Positions 32,460 through 40,902 of a stretch of DNA of 64,000 bases are shown here, piece by piece. Every line of letters begins with the position of its first letter. Position 1 is the stretch's first letter. The notes under the pieces were generated by a model that was not told where the DNA came from, made no database searches, and worked only from the letters and a program-made list of their open reading frames with translations. Both the position numbers and the translations under genes were made by a program. This DNA comes from Arthrobacter sp. SLBN-112 (lineage in GTDB: Bacteria > Actinomycetota > Actinomycetes > Actinomycetales > Micrococcaceae): the NCBI RefSeq assembly GCF_030944625.1, contig NZ_JAUSXY010000001.1:2914001-2978000 (forward strand), written 5' to 3'.

Positions 32460-33248
32460 TCACGACGTCCTGGACGTCAGCCAGATGGTGAAGGCGATGA
32501 TGACGCCGAGACCGGCAACCCATACGAACAAGCCTTCAGCTACCGGGCCAAGTGATCCCAGGTCGGCGCCGCCCGGGGAACCGGTGGTCTCGATCTGCTT
32601 CAGGAAGGTGATGACGTCCTTCTTGCCTTCGGGTGTGATGTTTGCGTCGTTGAATACCGGCATGTTCTGCGGGCCTGTGGCCATGGCCTCGTAGATGTGC
32701 TTGCCGGTGACATCGGCCAGGGCGGGTGCAAACTTGCCCTGGGTCAGCGCACCGCCGGCAGCAGCGGCGTTGTGGCACATGGCGCAGTTGGTACGGAACA
32801 GCTCTCCACCGGCGGCGGCGTCGCCGCCACCATTTGTCAGGTCGTCTGCAGGAATCGCCGGGCCGGCTCCCAGGGAAGCAACGTAGGCTGCAAGCTGTGA
32901 GGTCTGCTGTTCATTAAACTGAACGGGCTTCTTCATGGCCTGGGGGCCGTTCATCTGCATCGGCATGCGTCCGGTGCCCACCTGGAAGTCAACGGCAGCT
33001 GCGCCGACACCCACCAGTGAGGGACCATCCTTGGAACCGCTGGCACCCATGCCGTGGCAGGTGGCGCAGTTCGCCGCAAAAAGTTTGCCGCCCTCTTCGA
33101 CGTCGCTTGCGCTTGCCGTAGTGGTGCTCGCCTTGGCCTCATTCATGGTGGTTGCCACGGCGTACAGCCCACCCGTGATGAGGAGCCCCATCAGGAGCAG
33201 CGCTATTGCTGCAAGTGGGTGACGCCGCTTTTGTGAGAGTGCCTTCAC
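32460..33248 (-). CDS. qcrC: Cytochrome bc1 complex diheme cytochrome c subunit
   Basis: A 262-residue membrane-anchored diheme cytochrome c that passes electrons directly to the aa3 oxidase, replacing a soluble cytochrome c. There is an N-terminal membrane helix (LAAIALLLMGLLITGGLYAVA), two heme-binding motifs CATCHG and CAMCHN, and a C-terminal helix (GLFVWVAGLGVIIAFTIWLTS). It is the first gene of qcrC-qcrA-qcrB, with ctaE upstream on the same strand. Confidence 0.96.
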   Translation of the reverse strand: MKALSQKRRHPLAAIALLLMGLLITGGLYAVATTMNEAKASTTTASASDVEEGGKLFAANCATCHGMGASGSKDGPSLVGVGAAAVDFQVGTGRMPMQMNGPQAMKKPVQFNEQQTSQLAAYVASLGAGPAIPADDLTNGGGDAAAGGELFRTNCAMCHNAAAAGGALTQGKFAPALADVTGKHIYEAMATGPQNMPVFNDANITPEGKKDVITFLKQIETTGSPGGADLGSLGPVAEGLFVWVAGLGVIIAFTIWLTSRTS

Positions 33249-33334
33249 GTGGTGGTTCCTTTATTCGATCCTGCGCCGGCTCCGGGAGCCGCTACCTGAA
33301 ATTCTGCCTCTTGTAGAAAAAGAATCAAAGCTGG

Positions 33335-33973
33335 CTACTTGAGTACGTAGATGACCAGGAAGAGGCCAATCCACACGACGTCAACGAAGTGCCAGTAGTA
33401 AGAGGTGACGATTGCGGCCGTTGCTTCGAAATGTCCGAACTTCTTCGCGGCAAAAGACCGGCCCATGATGAGCAGGAAGGCAATCAGGCCGCCAATGACG
33501 TGCAGGCCGTGGAAGCCGGTGGTCATGTAGAAGGCCGAGCCATAGGCGTTGGAGGAGAGCGAGACATGCTCGGAAACCAGCATCGCGTACTCGGTGGTCT
33601 GGCCGGCAACGAAGAACGCGCCCATGAGGAACGTCAAGGTAAACCATTCGTTCATTCCCCAGCGGGCGAACTGCAGGGCTCCACCGGCACGGCGGGGTTG
33701 CAGCCGCTCAGCGGCGAACACGCCCATCTGGCAAGTGAAGGAACTGGCCACGAGGACGATCGTGTTTACGAGCGCAAAAGGGAAGTTGAGCTTGGCTGTC
33801 TCTTCCGCCCACATCTGACCGCTCGTGGAGCGCAGGGTGAAGTACATGGCAAAGAGACCGGCGAAGAACATCAACTCGCTGGACAGCCACACTACGGTTC
33901 CAACAGAAACCATATTCGGGCGGTTCAGCGTGGGGTGCGCCGGGGTACTGGGGGCATGGGTCGCAGATGTCAC
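33335..33973 (-). CDS. ctaE: Cytochrome c oxidase subunit III
   Basis: A 212-residue aa3 oxidase subunit with five transmembrane helices and family motifs ([73 protein letters not shown]). The GTG at 33973 gives the typical N-terminus [10 protein letters not shown]; the frame extends to 34102 but that region contains the promoter. It precedes qcrCAB by 86 bases, the standard actinobacterial ctaE-qcrCAB order. Confidence 0.95.
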   Translation of the reverse strand: MTSATHAPSTPAHPTLNRPNMVSVGTVVWLSSELMFFAGLFAMYFTLRSTSGQMWAEETAKLNFPFALVNTIVLVASSFTCQMGVFAAERLQPRRAGGALQFARWGMNEWFTLTFLMGAFFVAGQTTEYAMLVSEHVSLSSNAYGSAFYMTTGFHGLHVIGGLIAFLLIMGRSFAAKKFGHFEATAAIVTSYYWHFVDVVWIGLFLVIYVLK

Positions 33974-33979
33974 ATAGAC

Positions 33980-34009
33980 ATTATGTCTGCAAAAGTCCGT
34001 GCTGCCCAA
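33980..34009 (-). promoter_or_regulatory. Probable ctaE promoter (leaderless transcript)
   Basis: On the reverse strand TTGGGC (34009-34004), an 18-base spacer and CATAAT (33985-33980) form a plausible sigma-A promoter. Only six bases separate the -10 from the GTG start, so transcription would begin at or next to the start codon and the mRNA would be leaderless. The near-palindrome AGACATAATGTCT (33976-33988) overlaps the -10. Confidence 0.5.
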
Positions 34010-34121
34010 CGCAAACCGCCTTTTCGGGGGACTTTTTCTACAAAGACGCGAAATCGCCCCGAAAAGTTCCTGCCGGCGTTCACATTGGTCAGCGCCCACC
34101 ATCGCTCGATAGCATCAGCAG

Positions 34122-35177
34122 GTGACTTCTCAGGCATCTGCAGCGTCCGGCAACACCTGGCCCCGGCTTATCTCGGCGCTGATCAAGGGCGCCGATCTTA
34201 CGGCTGACAACACGTCGTGGGCCATGGACACCATCATGTCCGGCGAAGCAACGCCGACCCAGATCGCCGGTTTCCTCGTGGCACTCAGCGCCAAGGGCGA
34301 GACGGTGGACGAGCTCTCCGGCCTTGTGGAGGCAATGCTGGCCCACGCCAACCCGGTGGCAATCTCCGGGGAAAAGCTCGATATTGTCGGCACCGGTGGT
34401 GACCAACTTAACACTGTCAACATCTCGACGATGGCCGCCCTGGTCGCGGCCGGTGCCGGCGCCAAAGTGGTGAAGCACGGCAACCGGGCGGCGTCGTCGT
34501 CGTCCGGATCTGCCGACGTGCTGGAGGCGCTGGGGGTCCGGCTTGACCTGTCTATTGACCGCGTGGCACGCAACGCCGAGGAAGCGGGCATCACCTTCTG
34601 CTTTGCCCAGGTTTTCCACCCGTCATTCCGCCACACCGCAGTTCCCCGGCGTGAGCTGGCCATTCCCACCGCATTCAACTTCCTGGGGCCCCTGACGAAT
34701 CCGGCCAACGTGCAGGCGTCGGCCGTCGGCGTTGCGAATGCCCGGATGGCGCCGCTGGTGGCAGGCGTCCTGGCGCGCCGGGGGAGCAGGGGATTGGTGT
34801 TCCGGGGAAACGACGGCCTCGATGAACTGACCACGACGGGCCCGTCGACCGTATGGGAAATCCGCGACGGCGCTGTCAGCGAACTCCATTTCTCACCCGA
34901 GGACCTTGGCATCAACCTGGCCACCGTGGAACAGCTCCGCGGGGGAGACGCCATCGCAAACGCCGGTGTTGTCCGCGATGTGCTCGCCGGGAAGCAAGGC
35001 CCGGCCCGGGACGCAGTCCTGGTCAACGCCGCCGCAGGCCTCGTCGCCTTTGACCTCGGCGCCGAGGGTCCGTTCCTGACGCGTATGCAGGCGGCTTTCG
35101 TCCGGGCGGCGGACTCGATCGATTCGGGTGCAGCCGCTGCGGTGCTGGACCGCTGGGTCTCGCTGTCCCGCGCCTAG
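34122..35177 (+). CDS. trpD: Anthranilate phosphoribosyltransferase
   Basis: A 351-residue tryptophan-pathway enzyme joining anthranilate to PRPP. Diagnostic motifs are [22 protein letters not shown] (PRPP site), [22 protein letters not shown] and [34 protein letters not shown] (anthranilate site). The GTG at 34122 gives a normal length. It is not next to other trp genes here. The 3' end converges on the Lrp-type gene with six bases between stops. Confidence 0.96.
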   Translation: MTSQASAASGNTWPRLISALIKGADLTADNTSWAMDTIMSGEATPTQIAGFLVALSAKGETVDELSGLVEAMLAHANPVAISGEKLDIVGTGGDQLNTVNISTMAALVAAGAGAKVVKHGNRAASSSSGSADVLEALGVRLDLSIDRVARNAEEAGITFCFAQVFHPSFRHTAVPRRELAIPTAFNFLGPLTNPANVQASAVGVANARMAPLVAGVLARRGSRGLVFRGNDGLDELTTTGPSTVWEIRDGAVSELHFSPEDLGINLATVEQLRGGDAIANAGVVRDVLAGKQGPARDAVLVNAAAGLVAFDLGAEGPFLTRMQAAFVRAADSIDSGAAAAVLDRWVSLSRA

Positions 35178-35183
35178 GTCTGC

Positions 35184-35465
35184 TTACTGTTCGAAGCCTA
35201 GCGAGAAGGCGGCGTCCAGGTCGTGCTGCGAGTACGCGCGGAAGGCAATATGGGTGGTCGTATGGACCACCGCGGGCACCTTGGAGAGCTTGTCGGCGAT
35301 GACGTCTGCCAGGTCCTCGTGCCGGGGCACCCTCGCCACGGCAATCAGGTCCCATTCCCCGGTGACGGAGTACACCTCACTGATGCCTTCAATGGCCGAT
35401 ATTTCCTCGGCCGTTTCCGGAATGCGTGCGGCGTCGGTTTTGATCAGAACAAATGCGGTGACCAC
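35184..35465 (-). CDS. Lrp/AsnC ligand-binding (RAM) domain protein
   Basis: A 93-residue stand-alone RAM domain (MVTAFVLIKTDAARIPETAEEISAI start, EVYSVTGEWDLIAVARVP core) without the helix-turn-helix found in full Lrp/AsnC regulators. Such stand-alone proteins form oligomers and may bind amino acids or modulate full-length regulators. The GTG at 35465 leaves no room for a DNA-binding domain. The position next to trpD may hint at an amino acid link, but this is inference. Confidence 0.85.
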   Translation of the reverse strand: MVTAFVLIKTDAARIPETAEEISAIEGISEVYSVTGEWDLIAVARVPRHEDLADVIADKLSKVPAVVHTTTHIAFRAYSQHDLDAAFSLGFEQ

Positions 35466-35586
35466 GTTTGAACCCCTTCAATCAGTTCCGCCGCAGCAAA
35501 GCCCTGCGGCCGTTTCTCTGCTGCCAGCCTATTACACGGGCGGGCATCTTCCGGATGCGTTCCACGGCCGGGATGTGGCAGGGCCT

Positions 35587-35988
35587 TTAGCTGCGACGCA
35601 GGCGTGCCAGGCCGACGAGCAGCAGCCGGTAGCCCACGAGGAACACCGCCAGGGCCAACGTGGCCACGATGATAAAAGGAACGACAACCGTCTGGGCGGT
35701 CAATGCACGGAGGACCATTCCACCAATCAGGCTGCCAAGCCATACCGGCACGCCGGCCCGGAGCACCGAGAGGGGATTCCGCCATGCCCGTGCAACCATC
35801 CAGCCCGCGGCCGCGCCGGCGAGGAAGGGCCAGGCTGTGAGCAAAACGCCCAGTACAGGTTCTTCCCGGTGGTGGGCATCGCGTCCAATCGCCGCAAAAG
35901 CGAGGATGATGATGATATCGGCCGCAGCGGCGGCCATTACAGTTCGAGCCGAAACTGACGTTGCGGGCTTCGTTTTCAAGGAATTCAT
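35587..35988 (-). CDS. DUF3054 membrane protein
   Basis: A 133-residue membrane protein of the DUF3054 family, function unknown. Four hydrophobic helices are visible (VMAAAAADIIIILAFAAIG, LLTAWPFLAGAAAGWMV, PVWLGSLIGGMVL and VVPFIIVATLALAVFLVGYRLLL), with the family motif IGRDAHHREEP after the first helix. Confidence 0.82.
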   Translation of the reverse strand: MNSLKTKPATSVSARTVMAAAAADIIIILAFAAIGRDAHHREEPVLGVLLTAWPFLAGAAAGWMVARAWRNPLSVLRAGVPVWLGSLIGGMVLRALTAQTVVVPFIIVATLALAVFLVGYRLLLVGLARLRRS

Positions 35989-36145
35989 GGCTTTCAGCTT
36001 AGCTGTCGCGGTGTGGGAGCCGGACGGCTACCGGGTGGGAAGACCGGGGGAGTGGAATGCTTGGGAGACCCGGAAAATGGTTCCGGGCGCCGGCGGCAGG
36101 TTCTCAAACAGCGAGATCCGATGGCCACCTATTAATTGCACGCGG

Positions 36146-36174
36146 TTGCCAAACTTTCAAGTGCAGGTTTAGTA
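36146..36174 (+). promoter_or_regulatory. Possible promoter of the small membrane peptide
   Basis: TTGCCA (36146-36151), 17 bases, then TTAGTA (36169-36174) resembles a sigma-A promoter and lies 45 bases before the 49-residue membrane peptide gene. Confidence 0.35.
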
Positions 36175-36218
36175 GTGTCAGCAGGGATCGCCGTCACTGC
36201 CTTGAATCCGGAGAGATA

Positions 36219-36368
36219 GTGAACAAACCGTTGTGGATCTGCACCCTGGTCGGCGCCGCCATGGGATTCAGCCTGGGCTTGGCCCTGTTTCAGAGCCCTT
36301 TCTGGGGTTGTGCCGTTGGACTCGCGCTTGGCGGCGTGGTTGGAGCTTCCGTACGGCGGCGCCACTAA
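36219..36368 (+). CDS. Small membrane protein, 49 residues
   Basis: A short frame from GTG 36219 to TAA 36368 with GGAGAG six bases upstream. The product has a brief polar start (MNKPLW) and two hydrophobic stretches rich in Gly and Ala (ICTLVGAAMGFSLGLALF and GCAVGLALGGVVGASV), separated by QSPFW and ending in RRRH, so a two-helix hairpin in the membrane is likely. I do not recognise the family. The good ribosome-binding site, basic end and hydrophobicity pattern support it being real. It precedes the polyketide synthase operon. Confidence 0.6.
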   Translation: MNKPLWICTLVGAAMGFSLGLALFQSPFWGCAVGLALGGVVGASVRRRH

Positions 36369-36441
36369 AGGGCCGTCACGGTTGGCTCCGGGAGAGGGCC
36401 TGGAAGATCCTGCTGCCGGGGTACTCTCAACGTTACTTGAC

Positions 36442-36455
36442 ATAATGTAGATTAT
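36442..36455. promoter_or_regulatory. Inverted repeat upstream of the type III PKS (candidate operator)
   Basis: ATAAT and ATTAT form perfect 5-base arms around GTAG in an AT-rich patch unusual for this genome, starting next to TTGACA at 36437-36442. It is a candidate operator or promoter for the polyketide operon; spacing does not give a clear -10. Confidence 0.35.
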
Positions 36456-36489
36456 CGGCGCGTTGGCGATGCCTGGAAGGGGGGGCTGT

Positions 36490-36570
36490 ATGCCAGGGCC
36501 AAACACCTGTGAATCCGCAGCTCAATCGGCAGAAGCCCATTGTCTTTGCTCCGGCGCGAGTCAAGAATAA
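36490..36570 (+). CDS. Upstream ORF of the type III PKS, 26 residues
   Basis: ATG at 36490 is preceded by a strong purine run (GGAAGGGGGG) and opens a 26-codon frame that ends with TAA at 36568-36570, four bases before the ATG at 36575 of the polyketide synthase, which itself lacks a ribosome-binding site. The arrangement suggests translational coupling. The peptide begins MPGPNTCESAAQ and is not recognisable. Confidence 0.4.
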   Translation: MPGPNTCESAAQSAEAHCLCSGASQE

Positions 36571-36574
36571 ACCA

Positions 36575-37804
36575 ATGACGGTCTACGTGCGTTCCTTGGA
36601 AACTGCAGTTCCGGCGACAAAGCTGATCCAGGCCGAAGCCCGTGACGTTTTTGCGGCACAGCCGGGATTGTCCCGTTTGGGCTCCCGGCTGGTGAACACC
36701 TGCTTTGACGGCGCAGCCATCGAGACGCGATTTACCGCAGTGCAGGAACTGACCAATACGTCCCGTTCGGACAACCCGCAGTTCTACGACCAGGAATCCG
36801 GGCTCCTGCTGAACCCCAGCACCAAGGTCCGGAACGATATCTTCGCACGTGAAGCCACAAAGCTCTTCGTCGAGGCGTCCCGCGCGGCCCTGGACGCCGC
36901 CCCGGAACTGGATTTACTTGACATAACTCATCTCATCACGGTTTCGTGCACGGGGTTTTTCAACCCTGGGCCGGACTACAAGGTGGTCCGCGAGCTTGGC
37001 CTGAACCCTGCTGTCCAGCGCTACCACCTGGGCTTCATGGGTTGCTACGCGGCCTTCCCCGCGCTCCGCGCCGCAAAGTTGTTCTGTGAGGCGGACCCCA
37101 ATGCCGTCGTCCTGGTCGTATGCGCCGAGCTTTGTTCCCTGCATGTGCGCACATCCAACGATCCCGACGCCATCATGGGCTCGGCCCTGTTCGCCGACGG
37201 TGCCGCCGCCGCCGTCGTAACCGCCCGGCCCGGAATCGGGGAAACCGCACTGCTGAAGCTGGACCACTTCGAAACGGTGCTGACTCCTGTCGGCGAGGAC
37301 TCGATGGCCTGGAACATCGGCGACAACGGGTTCGAAATGGTGCTCGGCAACTACGTTCCGCACATCATCGATGACCACATTGTGGGCGCCCTGGAGCCAC
37401 TCCTGGCACGGGAACCGGAACTTGCGGCACTCCTCTATACCTCCATCCCCCACTGGGCCATCCATCCGGGCGGCCGCAGCATCCTGGACAAAGTCCAGTC
37501 GCGGCTGGGCCTCACCGAGGAGCAACTGGTACCCGCACGCGGGATCCTTCGTAATTACGGCAACATGAGCAGCGCCACTGTCCTGTTCGTTCTGAAGCAC
37601 ATCCTGGAACAACCTCTGCGGGACGGGAGCAACGGGGGCGAGCGCGTCTGCTCCATGGCGTTTGGTCCGGGCCTGACCGTCGAAACAGGCCTGTTCACCA
37701 AGCTCCGGCAGGCAGTTTCGGGGCCTGATGAGCGCGCGGATGCAGTAACCTGTGACAGCCTGGCAGCCGCGCCGGCCGGCTCCGAAGAAGCAACAGTCGG
37801 CTGA
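36575..37804 (+). CDS. Type III polyketide synthase
   Basis: A 409-residue chalcone synthase-fold enzyme. The catalytic triad is visible: Cys157 in GFMGCYAAFPALRAAK, His297 in PHWAIHPGGRSILD and Asn330 in YGNMSSAT. The Cys region also has the SCTGFFNPGPDY motif upstream. The sequence resembles bacterial alkylresorcinol or alkylpyrone synthases (MTVYVRSLETAVPAT start), which extend fatty acyl starters with malonyl-CoA; the product cannot be deduced. GTG 36509 is an alternative start giving 22 more residues, but ATG 36575 matches the family start. It heads an operon with a methyltransferase and an FAD hydroxylase. Confidence 0.9.
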   Translation: MTVYVRSLETAVPATKLIQAEARDVFAAQPGLSRLGSRLVNTCFDGAAIETRFTAVQELTNTSRSDNPQFYDQESGLLLNPSTKVRNDIFAREATKLFVEASRAALDAAPELDLLDITHLITVSCTGFFNPGPDYKVVRELGLNPAVQRYHLGFMGCYAAFPALRAAKLFCEADPNAVVLVVCAELCSLHVRTSNDPDAIMGSALFADGAAAAVVTARPGIGETALLKLDHFETVLTPVGEDSMAWNIGDNGFEMVLGNYVPHIIDDHIVGALEPLLAREPELAALLYTSIPHWAIHPGGRSILDKVQSRLGLTEEQLVPARGILRNYGNMSSATVLFVLKHILEQPLRDGSNGGERVCSMAFGPGLTVETGLFTKLRQAVSGPDERADAVTCDSLAAAPAGSEEATVG

Positions 37805-37817
37805 ACGGGACCGGTCA

Positions 37818-38513
37818 ATGGAGTTCCTGCTGCGCCGCCGGGCTGCGGCCGCCACCGAGCAGATGGACCGCCCCGACTGCGACGCCCGACTCCTGGACAA
37901 CACCTACCGGCAGTTCGGCCTCATCAACAAGGTCCTGTCAGGGTGGCGGAGAATCTACGCGAAGGAGCTTCGGACCATCGCTCCACCGCAGTCACGCCCG
38001 CTGACCATCCTGGACGTCGGCTGCGGCGGCGGTGACCTTGCCGTCTTGCTCTCCCGCTGGGCGGCCCGGGACGGGAAATCGATGCATATCACCGGGATTG
38101 ACCCGGATCCCCGCGCAGCCCGATTCGCCCGGCAGCGTGCTGTGGCCTCAGGCGTGGACTTCCGGGAGGCCCACAGCAGCGACCTGGTCCGCGAGGGGAC
38201 CCGGTTCGACGTCGTCATCTCCAACCATGTCCTCCACCACCTCGCGCCCGAAGAACTCCGGCAGCTTCTGTCCGATTCGGAGACCCTTGCGGAAACGAAA
38301 TCGCTGCATAACGACCTCATCCGCAGCCCGGCAGCCTTCGCCCTCTTCAGTGTTGCCGCGCTACCGTTCCGGCAGTCCTTCATCCGGAAGGACGGCCTCA
38401 CCTCCATCCGGCGCAGCTACAAGCCCGCCGAATTGTCCTCCGCCGCTCCCCCGGGCTGGTCCGTGGAACGGTCGTCAGCATTCCATCAAGTCCTCACCTG
38501 GCACCATGACTGA
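37818..38513 (+). CDS. Class I SAM-dependent methyltransferase
   Basis: A 231-residue methyltransferase with the SAM-binding motif ILDVGCGGGDLAVLLSRWA, the acidic ITGIDPDPRAARFAR motif and FDVVISNHVLHHLAPEELRQLL. It begins 13 bases after the polyketide synthase stop (ATG 37818) and overlaps the next gene by eight bases, so it is probably a tailoring enzyme that methylates the polyketide product, on oxygen or carbon. It is not the isoprenylcysteine-type enzyme found in the Streptomyces srs cluster. Confidence 0.87.
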   Translation: MEFLLRRRAAAATEQMDRPDCDARLLDNTYRQFGLINKVLSGWRRIYAKELRTIAPPQSRPLTILDVGCGGGDLAVLLSRWAARDGKSMHITGIDPDPRAARFARQRAVASGVDFREAHSSDLVREGTRFDVVISNHVLHHLAPEELRQLLSDSETLAETKSLHNDLIRSPAAFALFSVAALPFRQSFIRKDGLTSIRRSYKPAELSSAAPPGWSVERSSAFHQVLTWHHD

Positions 38514-39663
38514 GTTGGACGCCGATGTTGTGATCGCCGGCGGCGGACCGGTTGGGCTGTACCTTGCCGCGGTCCTGCTCCAGGAAGGCGTCTCCGTCAG
38601 GGTGCTCGAACAACGCCAGACGCGGAACCAGCACACCCGCGCCATCGGCATCCACCCACCGGCGCTGCAGGCACTTGCCCGGATCGGCGTGGCCTCGAGC
38701 ATGGTTAGGGAGGGTGTCCGCATCCGTGAAGGCGTGGCCCTGAGTGGCGGAAGAATCGTGGGAAGCATGGCCTTCGGCAACGTGTCTGCCGACTTTCCCT
38801 TTGTCCTTGCACTTCCCCAATTCAGGACAGAGCAAATCCTGGAGGACCGCGTACGGACGTTGGATCCCGACGCACTGGTCAAGGGTGCGAACGTCACAGG
38901 GCTCACGGACGACGGCGGCCGGGTCACCGTGGCGTTCGAGTCCAGGGAAGATTCCACGCACCGGCCGGCCCTTGCCACGGCCGCGCTGCTGGTGGCCGCC
39001 GACGGTGCCCGGTCCGGACTGCGGGACGCCTTGGGTGTGCCTGCCTCCTGCAGGACGTACCCGGACCGCTACCTCATGGGGGATTTCGACGACGGCAGCG
39101 GCCTGGGAGACAAAGCTGCCCTGTTCCTCGAACGGCAGGGAATCGTGGAATCGTTTCCGCTCCCGGGCGGGATCCGCCGGTGGGTGGTGCGCCTCAGCCG
39201 CCCGGCCGGCGCGGCAACCGCCTCCGACCTGGCCGGCCTGGTTGGCCAGCGGACCGGAATCGAGCCCGACCCCGCCACCAACTCCATGCTGAGCGCCTTC
39301 AGCGTCACTTCGGCCCTTGCCCGCCGGACAGTAGCTGGACGGGCCATCCTGCTGGGCGACGCGGCCCATGAGATCAGTCCCATCGGCGGCCAGGGCATGA
39401 ACCTGGGCTGGCTTGATGCCGAGGCCCTCGCCCCGCTGGTCCGCGCGGGCCTGGCCGGCGGACCGGTAGGCAGGCAGTTCAGGGAATTCGAAATGGCCCG
39501 GCGAAGGGCGGCGGCCCGTGCCCGCCGGCAAGCCGAAATCAATATGGCGCTCGGCAGGCCCCTCCCGGCTCCGCTCCTTCGAATCCGTACGGCTGCACTT
39601 GGCGCGGCTGCCTCCATTCCGGCAGTGAACCACTGGGCCGCCAGGCGGTTCACCATGCACTAA
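38506..39663 (+). CDS. FAD-dependent monooxygenase (phenolic hydroxylase type)
   Basis: A 385-residue flavoprotein hydroxylase of the UbiH/PHBH class. It has the N-terminal dinucleotide motif VVIAGGGPVGLYLAAVLL, the middle ADGARSGLRDALG motif and the FAD-binding GDAAHEISPIGGQGMNLGWLDA. The ATG at 38506 overlaps the methyltransferase stop region. By position it probably hydroxylates the aromatic polyketide made by the upstream enzyme, as SrsC does in Streptomyces griseus phenolic lipid synthesis. The substrate is inferred. Confidence 0.87.
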   Translation: MTELDADVVIAGGGPVGLYLAAVLLQEGVSVRVLEQRQTRNQHTRAIGIHPPALQALARIGVASSMVREGVRIREGVALSGGRIVGSMAFGNVSADFPFVLALPQFRTEQILEDRVRTLDPDALVKGANVTGLTDDGGRVTVAFESREDSTHRPALATAALLVAADGARSGLRDALGVPASCRTYPDRYLMGDFDDGSGLGDKAALFLERQGIVESFPLPGGIRRWVVRLSRPAGAATASDLAGLVGQRTGIEPDPATNSMLSAFSVTSALARRTVAGRAILLGDAAHEISPIGGQGMNLGWLDAEALAPLVRAGLAGGPVGRQFREFEMARRRAAARARRQAEINMALGRPLPAPLLRIRTAALGAAASIPAVNHWAARRFTMH

Positions 39664-39687
39664 ACCACCGGAAGGGGCGGGTTTGGC

Positions 39688-40098
39688 CTAGCGGAAATAG
39701 CAGTCGTAGCTGTCCTGGCTCACAATGAGGCCGTCCCTCACCTCAAAGACAGACGAGGTCCTGGCCCGGATGGTTTCGCCACGGTCCCAGTACCGCAGAT
39801 CCATCAGCACAGTAGCCGACCAATCGGCTTCCACCGCCACCCGGCCACCCTCGCACGTCGTACGGCGGACGGTAAATCTTTGCTTCTCCACCACTTGTCG
39901 GCTTTGATCAGCACCGGCAAGCACGCCCTCCAGCGTCCGGATGGATCCCTCCGGGGCCAGCAGGTGCGGCGCCTCCGTCAACACGAAACCCTCGGAAAGG
40001 AGCGGGCGGATCTCAGACCCGCCACCGCCCGATTCGAGGACACGGATAAATTCCAGGACACGCTCCAGCGGCGATGCCGGCAATAACTCATCAGCCAT
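39688..40098 (-). CDS. NTF2-like (SnoaL/DUF4440-type) protein
   Basis: A 136-residue single-domain protein with the NTF2-like pattern: an N-terminal helix (PLERVLEFIRVLES), LLSEGFVLTEAPHLLAPEG, and strands ending with SSVFEVRDGLIVSQDSYDCYFR. Members bind small molecules or act as isomerases or cyclases. It is convergent with the polyketide operon and divergent from def. A link to the polyketide pathway is possible but unsupported by strand or promoter. Confidence 0.7.
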   Translation of the reverse strand: MADELLPASPLERVLEFIRVLESGGGGSEIRPLLSEGFVLTEAPHLLAPEGSIRTLEGVLAGADQSRQVVEKQRFTVRRTTCEGGRVAVEADWSATVLMDLRYWDRGETIRARTSSVFEVRDGLIVSQDSYDCYFR

Positions 40099-40125
40099 GC
40101 ACCCGACCTTAGCCGAGGTTCCCGC

Positions 40126-40833
40126 ATGCCATCCGCCAGTAGGCTGTCAACCATGATCCAGAGTCTTCCCCCGACAACCGCCGGTGCCGACGAAATCCGC
40201 GAGGCCGTAGAACGGATCCTGTCAGCCGGTTCCCTGCCGCCCATCGTCCAGGCCGGCCATCCCGCGTTGCGCCAGCAGGCCGCAGAGTTCGCCGGTCAAC
40301 TTTCGTCGGACCAACTGGGCCGCCTCATCGGGATCATGCGCCAGGTCATGCATGAAGCCCCCGGTGTGGGCCTTGCCGCGCCCCAGCTTGGCATCCCGTT
40401 GCAACTTGCGGTCCTGGAGGACCAGTACGACGTCGACCCCGATGCTGCGGCGCTGCGGCACCGGAGCCCGCTGGAATTCCTGGCCATACTCAACCCCCGT
40501 TACACGCCGCAGGGACCCGGTCTGGCATCGTTCTTTGAGGGGTGCCTTTCCCTCAACGGGCTGCAGGCCGTGGTGGCGCGTCCGGACACGGTGCTGCTTG
40601 AGTATCTGACGCCCGACGGCGCGGCAGAGCAGCGCGTGTTCTCCGGCTGGCAGGCCCGCATCGTCCAGCACGAGACGGACCACCTCAACGGCATCCTTTA
40701 CATCGACCGCGCCCAGCTCCGTTCCCTCAGCAGCAACGCGGAGTACGCGGCACACTGGGCGGAAGCGGGCATCGCCAGGGCCAGCACCGGGTTGGGATTC
40801 GACGCCGGCCCGGCGGGAATATCACTCGGCTGA
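40126..40833 (+). CDS. def: Peptide deformylase
   Basis: A 235-residue Fe/Zn enzyme that removes the formyl group from nascent proteins. All three motifs are intact: GVGLAAPQLG, EGCLSL and QHETDHLNG. It has a 50-residue N-terminal extension compared with E. coli, common in actinobacteria. ATG 40126 or ATG 40153 could be the start; neither has a strong ribosome-binding site. It lies close to a divergent NTF2-like gene. Confidence 0.94.
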   Translation: MPSASRLSTMIQSLPPTTAGADEIREAVERILSAGSLPPIVQAGHPALRQQAAEFAGQLSSDQLGRLIGIMRQVMHEAPGVGLAAPQLGIPLQLAVLEDQYDVDPDAAALRHRSPLEFLAILNPRYTPQGPGLASFFEGCLSLNGLQAVVARPDTVLLEYLTPDGAAEQRVFSGWQARIVQHETDHLNGILYIDRAQLRSLSSNAEYAAHWAEAGIARASTGLGFDAGPAGISLG

Positions 40834-40902
40834 CCATGAGTGCCGCAGGCCCCATGTCAGGTAAACGGACCGGGACCGGCCCACCACCATAAACTGGTTT
40901 CC

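Noticed and set aside
36437..36442. TTGACA as the -35 of the polyketide operon
   Set aside because: No acceptable -10 hexamer is found 16-19 bases downstream.
33975..36448. Shared 10-mer GACATAATGT before ctaE and before the polyketide synthase as a common operator
   Set aside because: Flanking bases differ and the strand and distance to the genes are inconsistent; probably coincidence of -10-like sequences.
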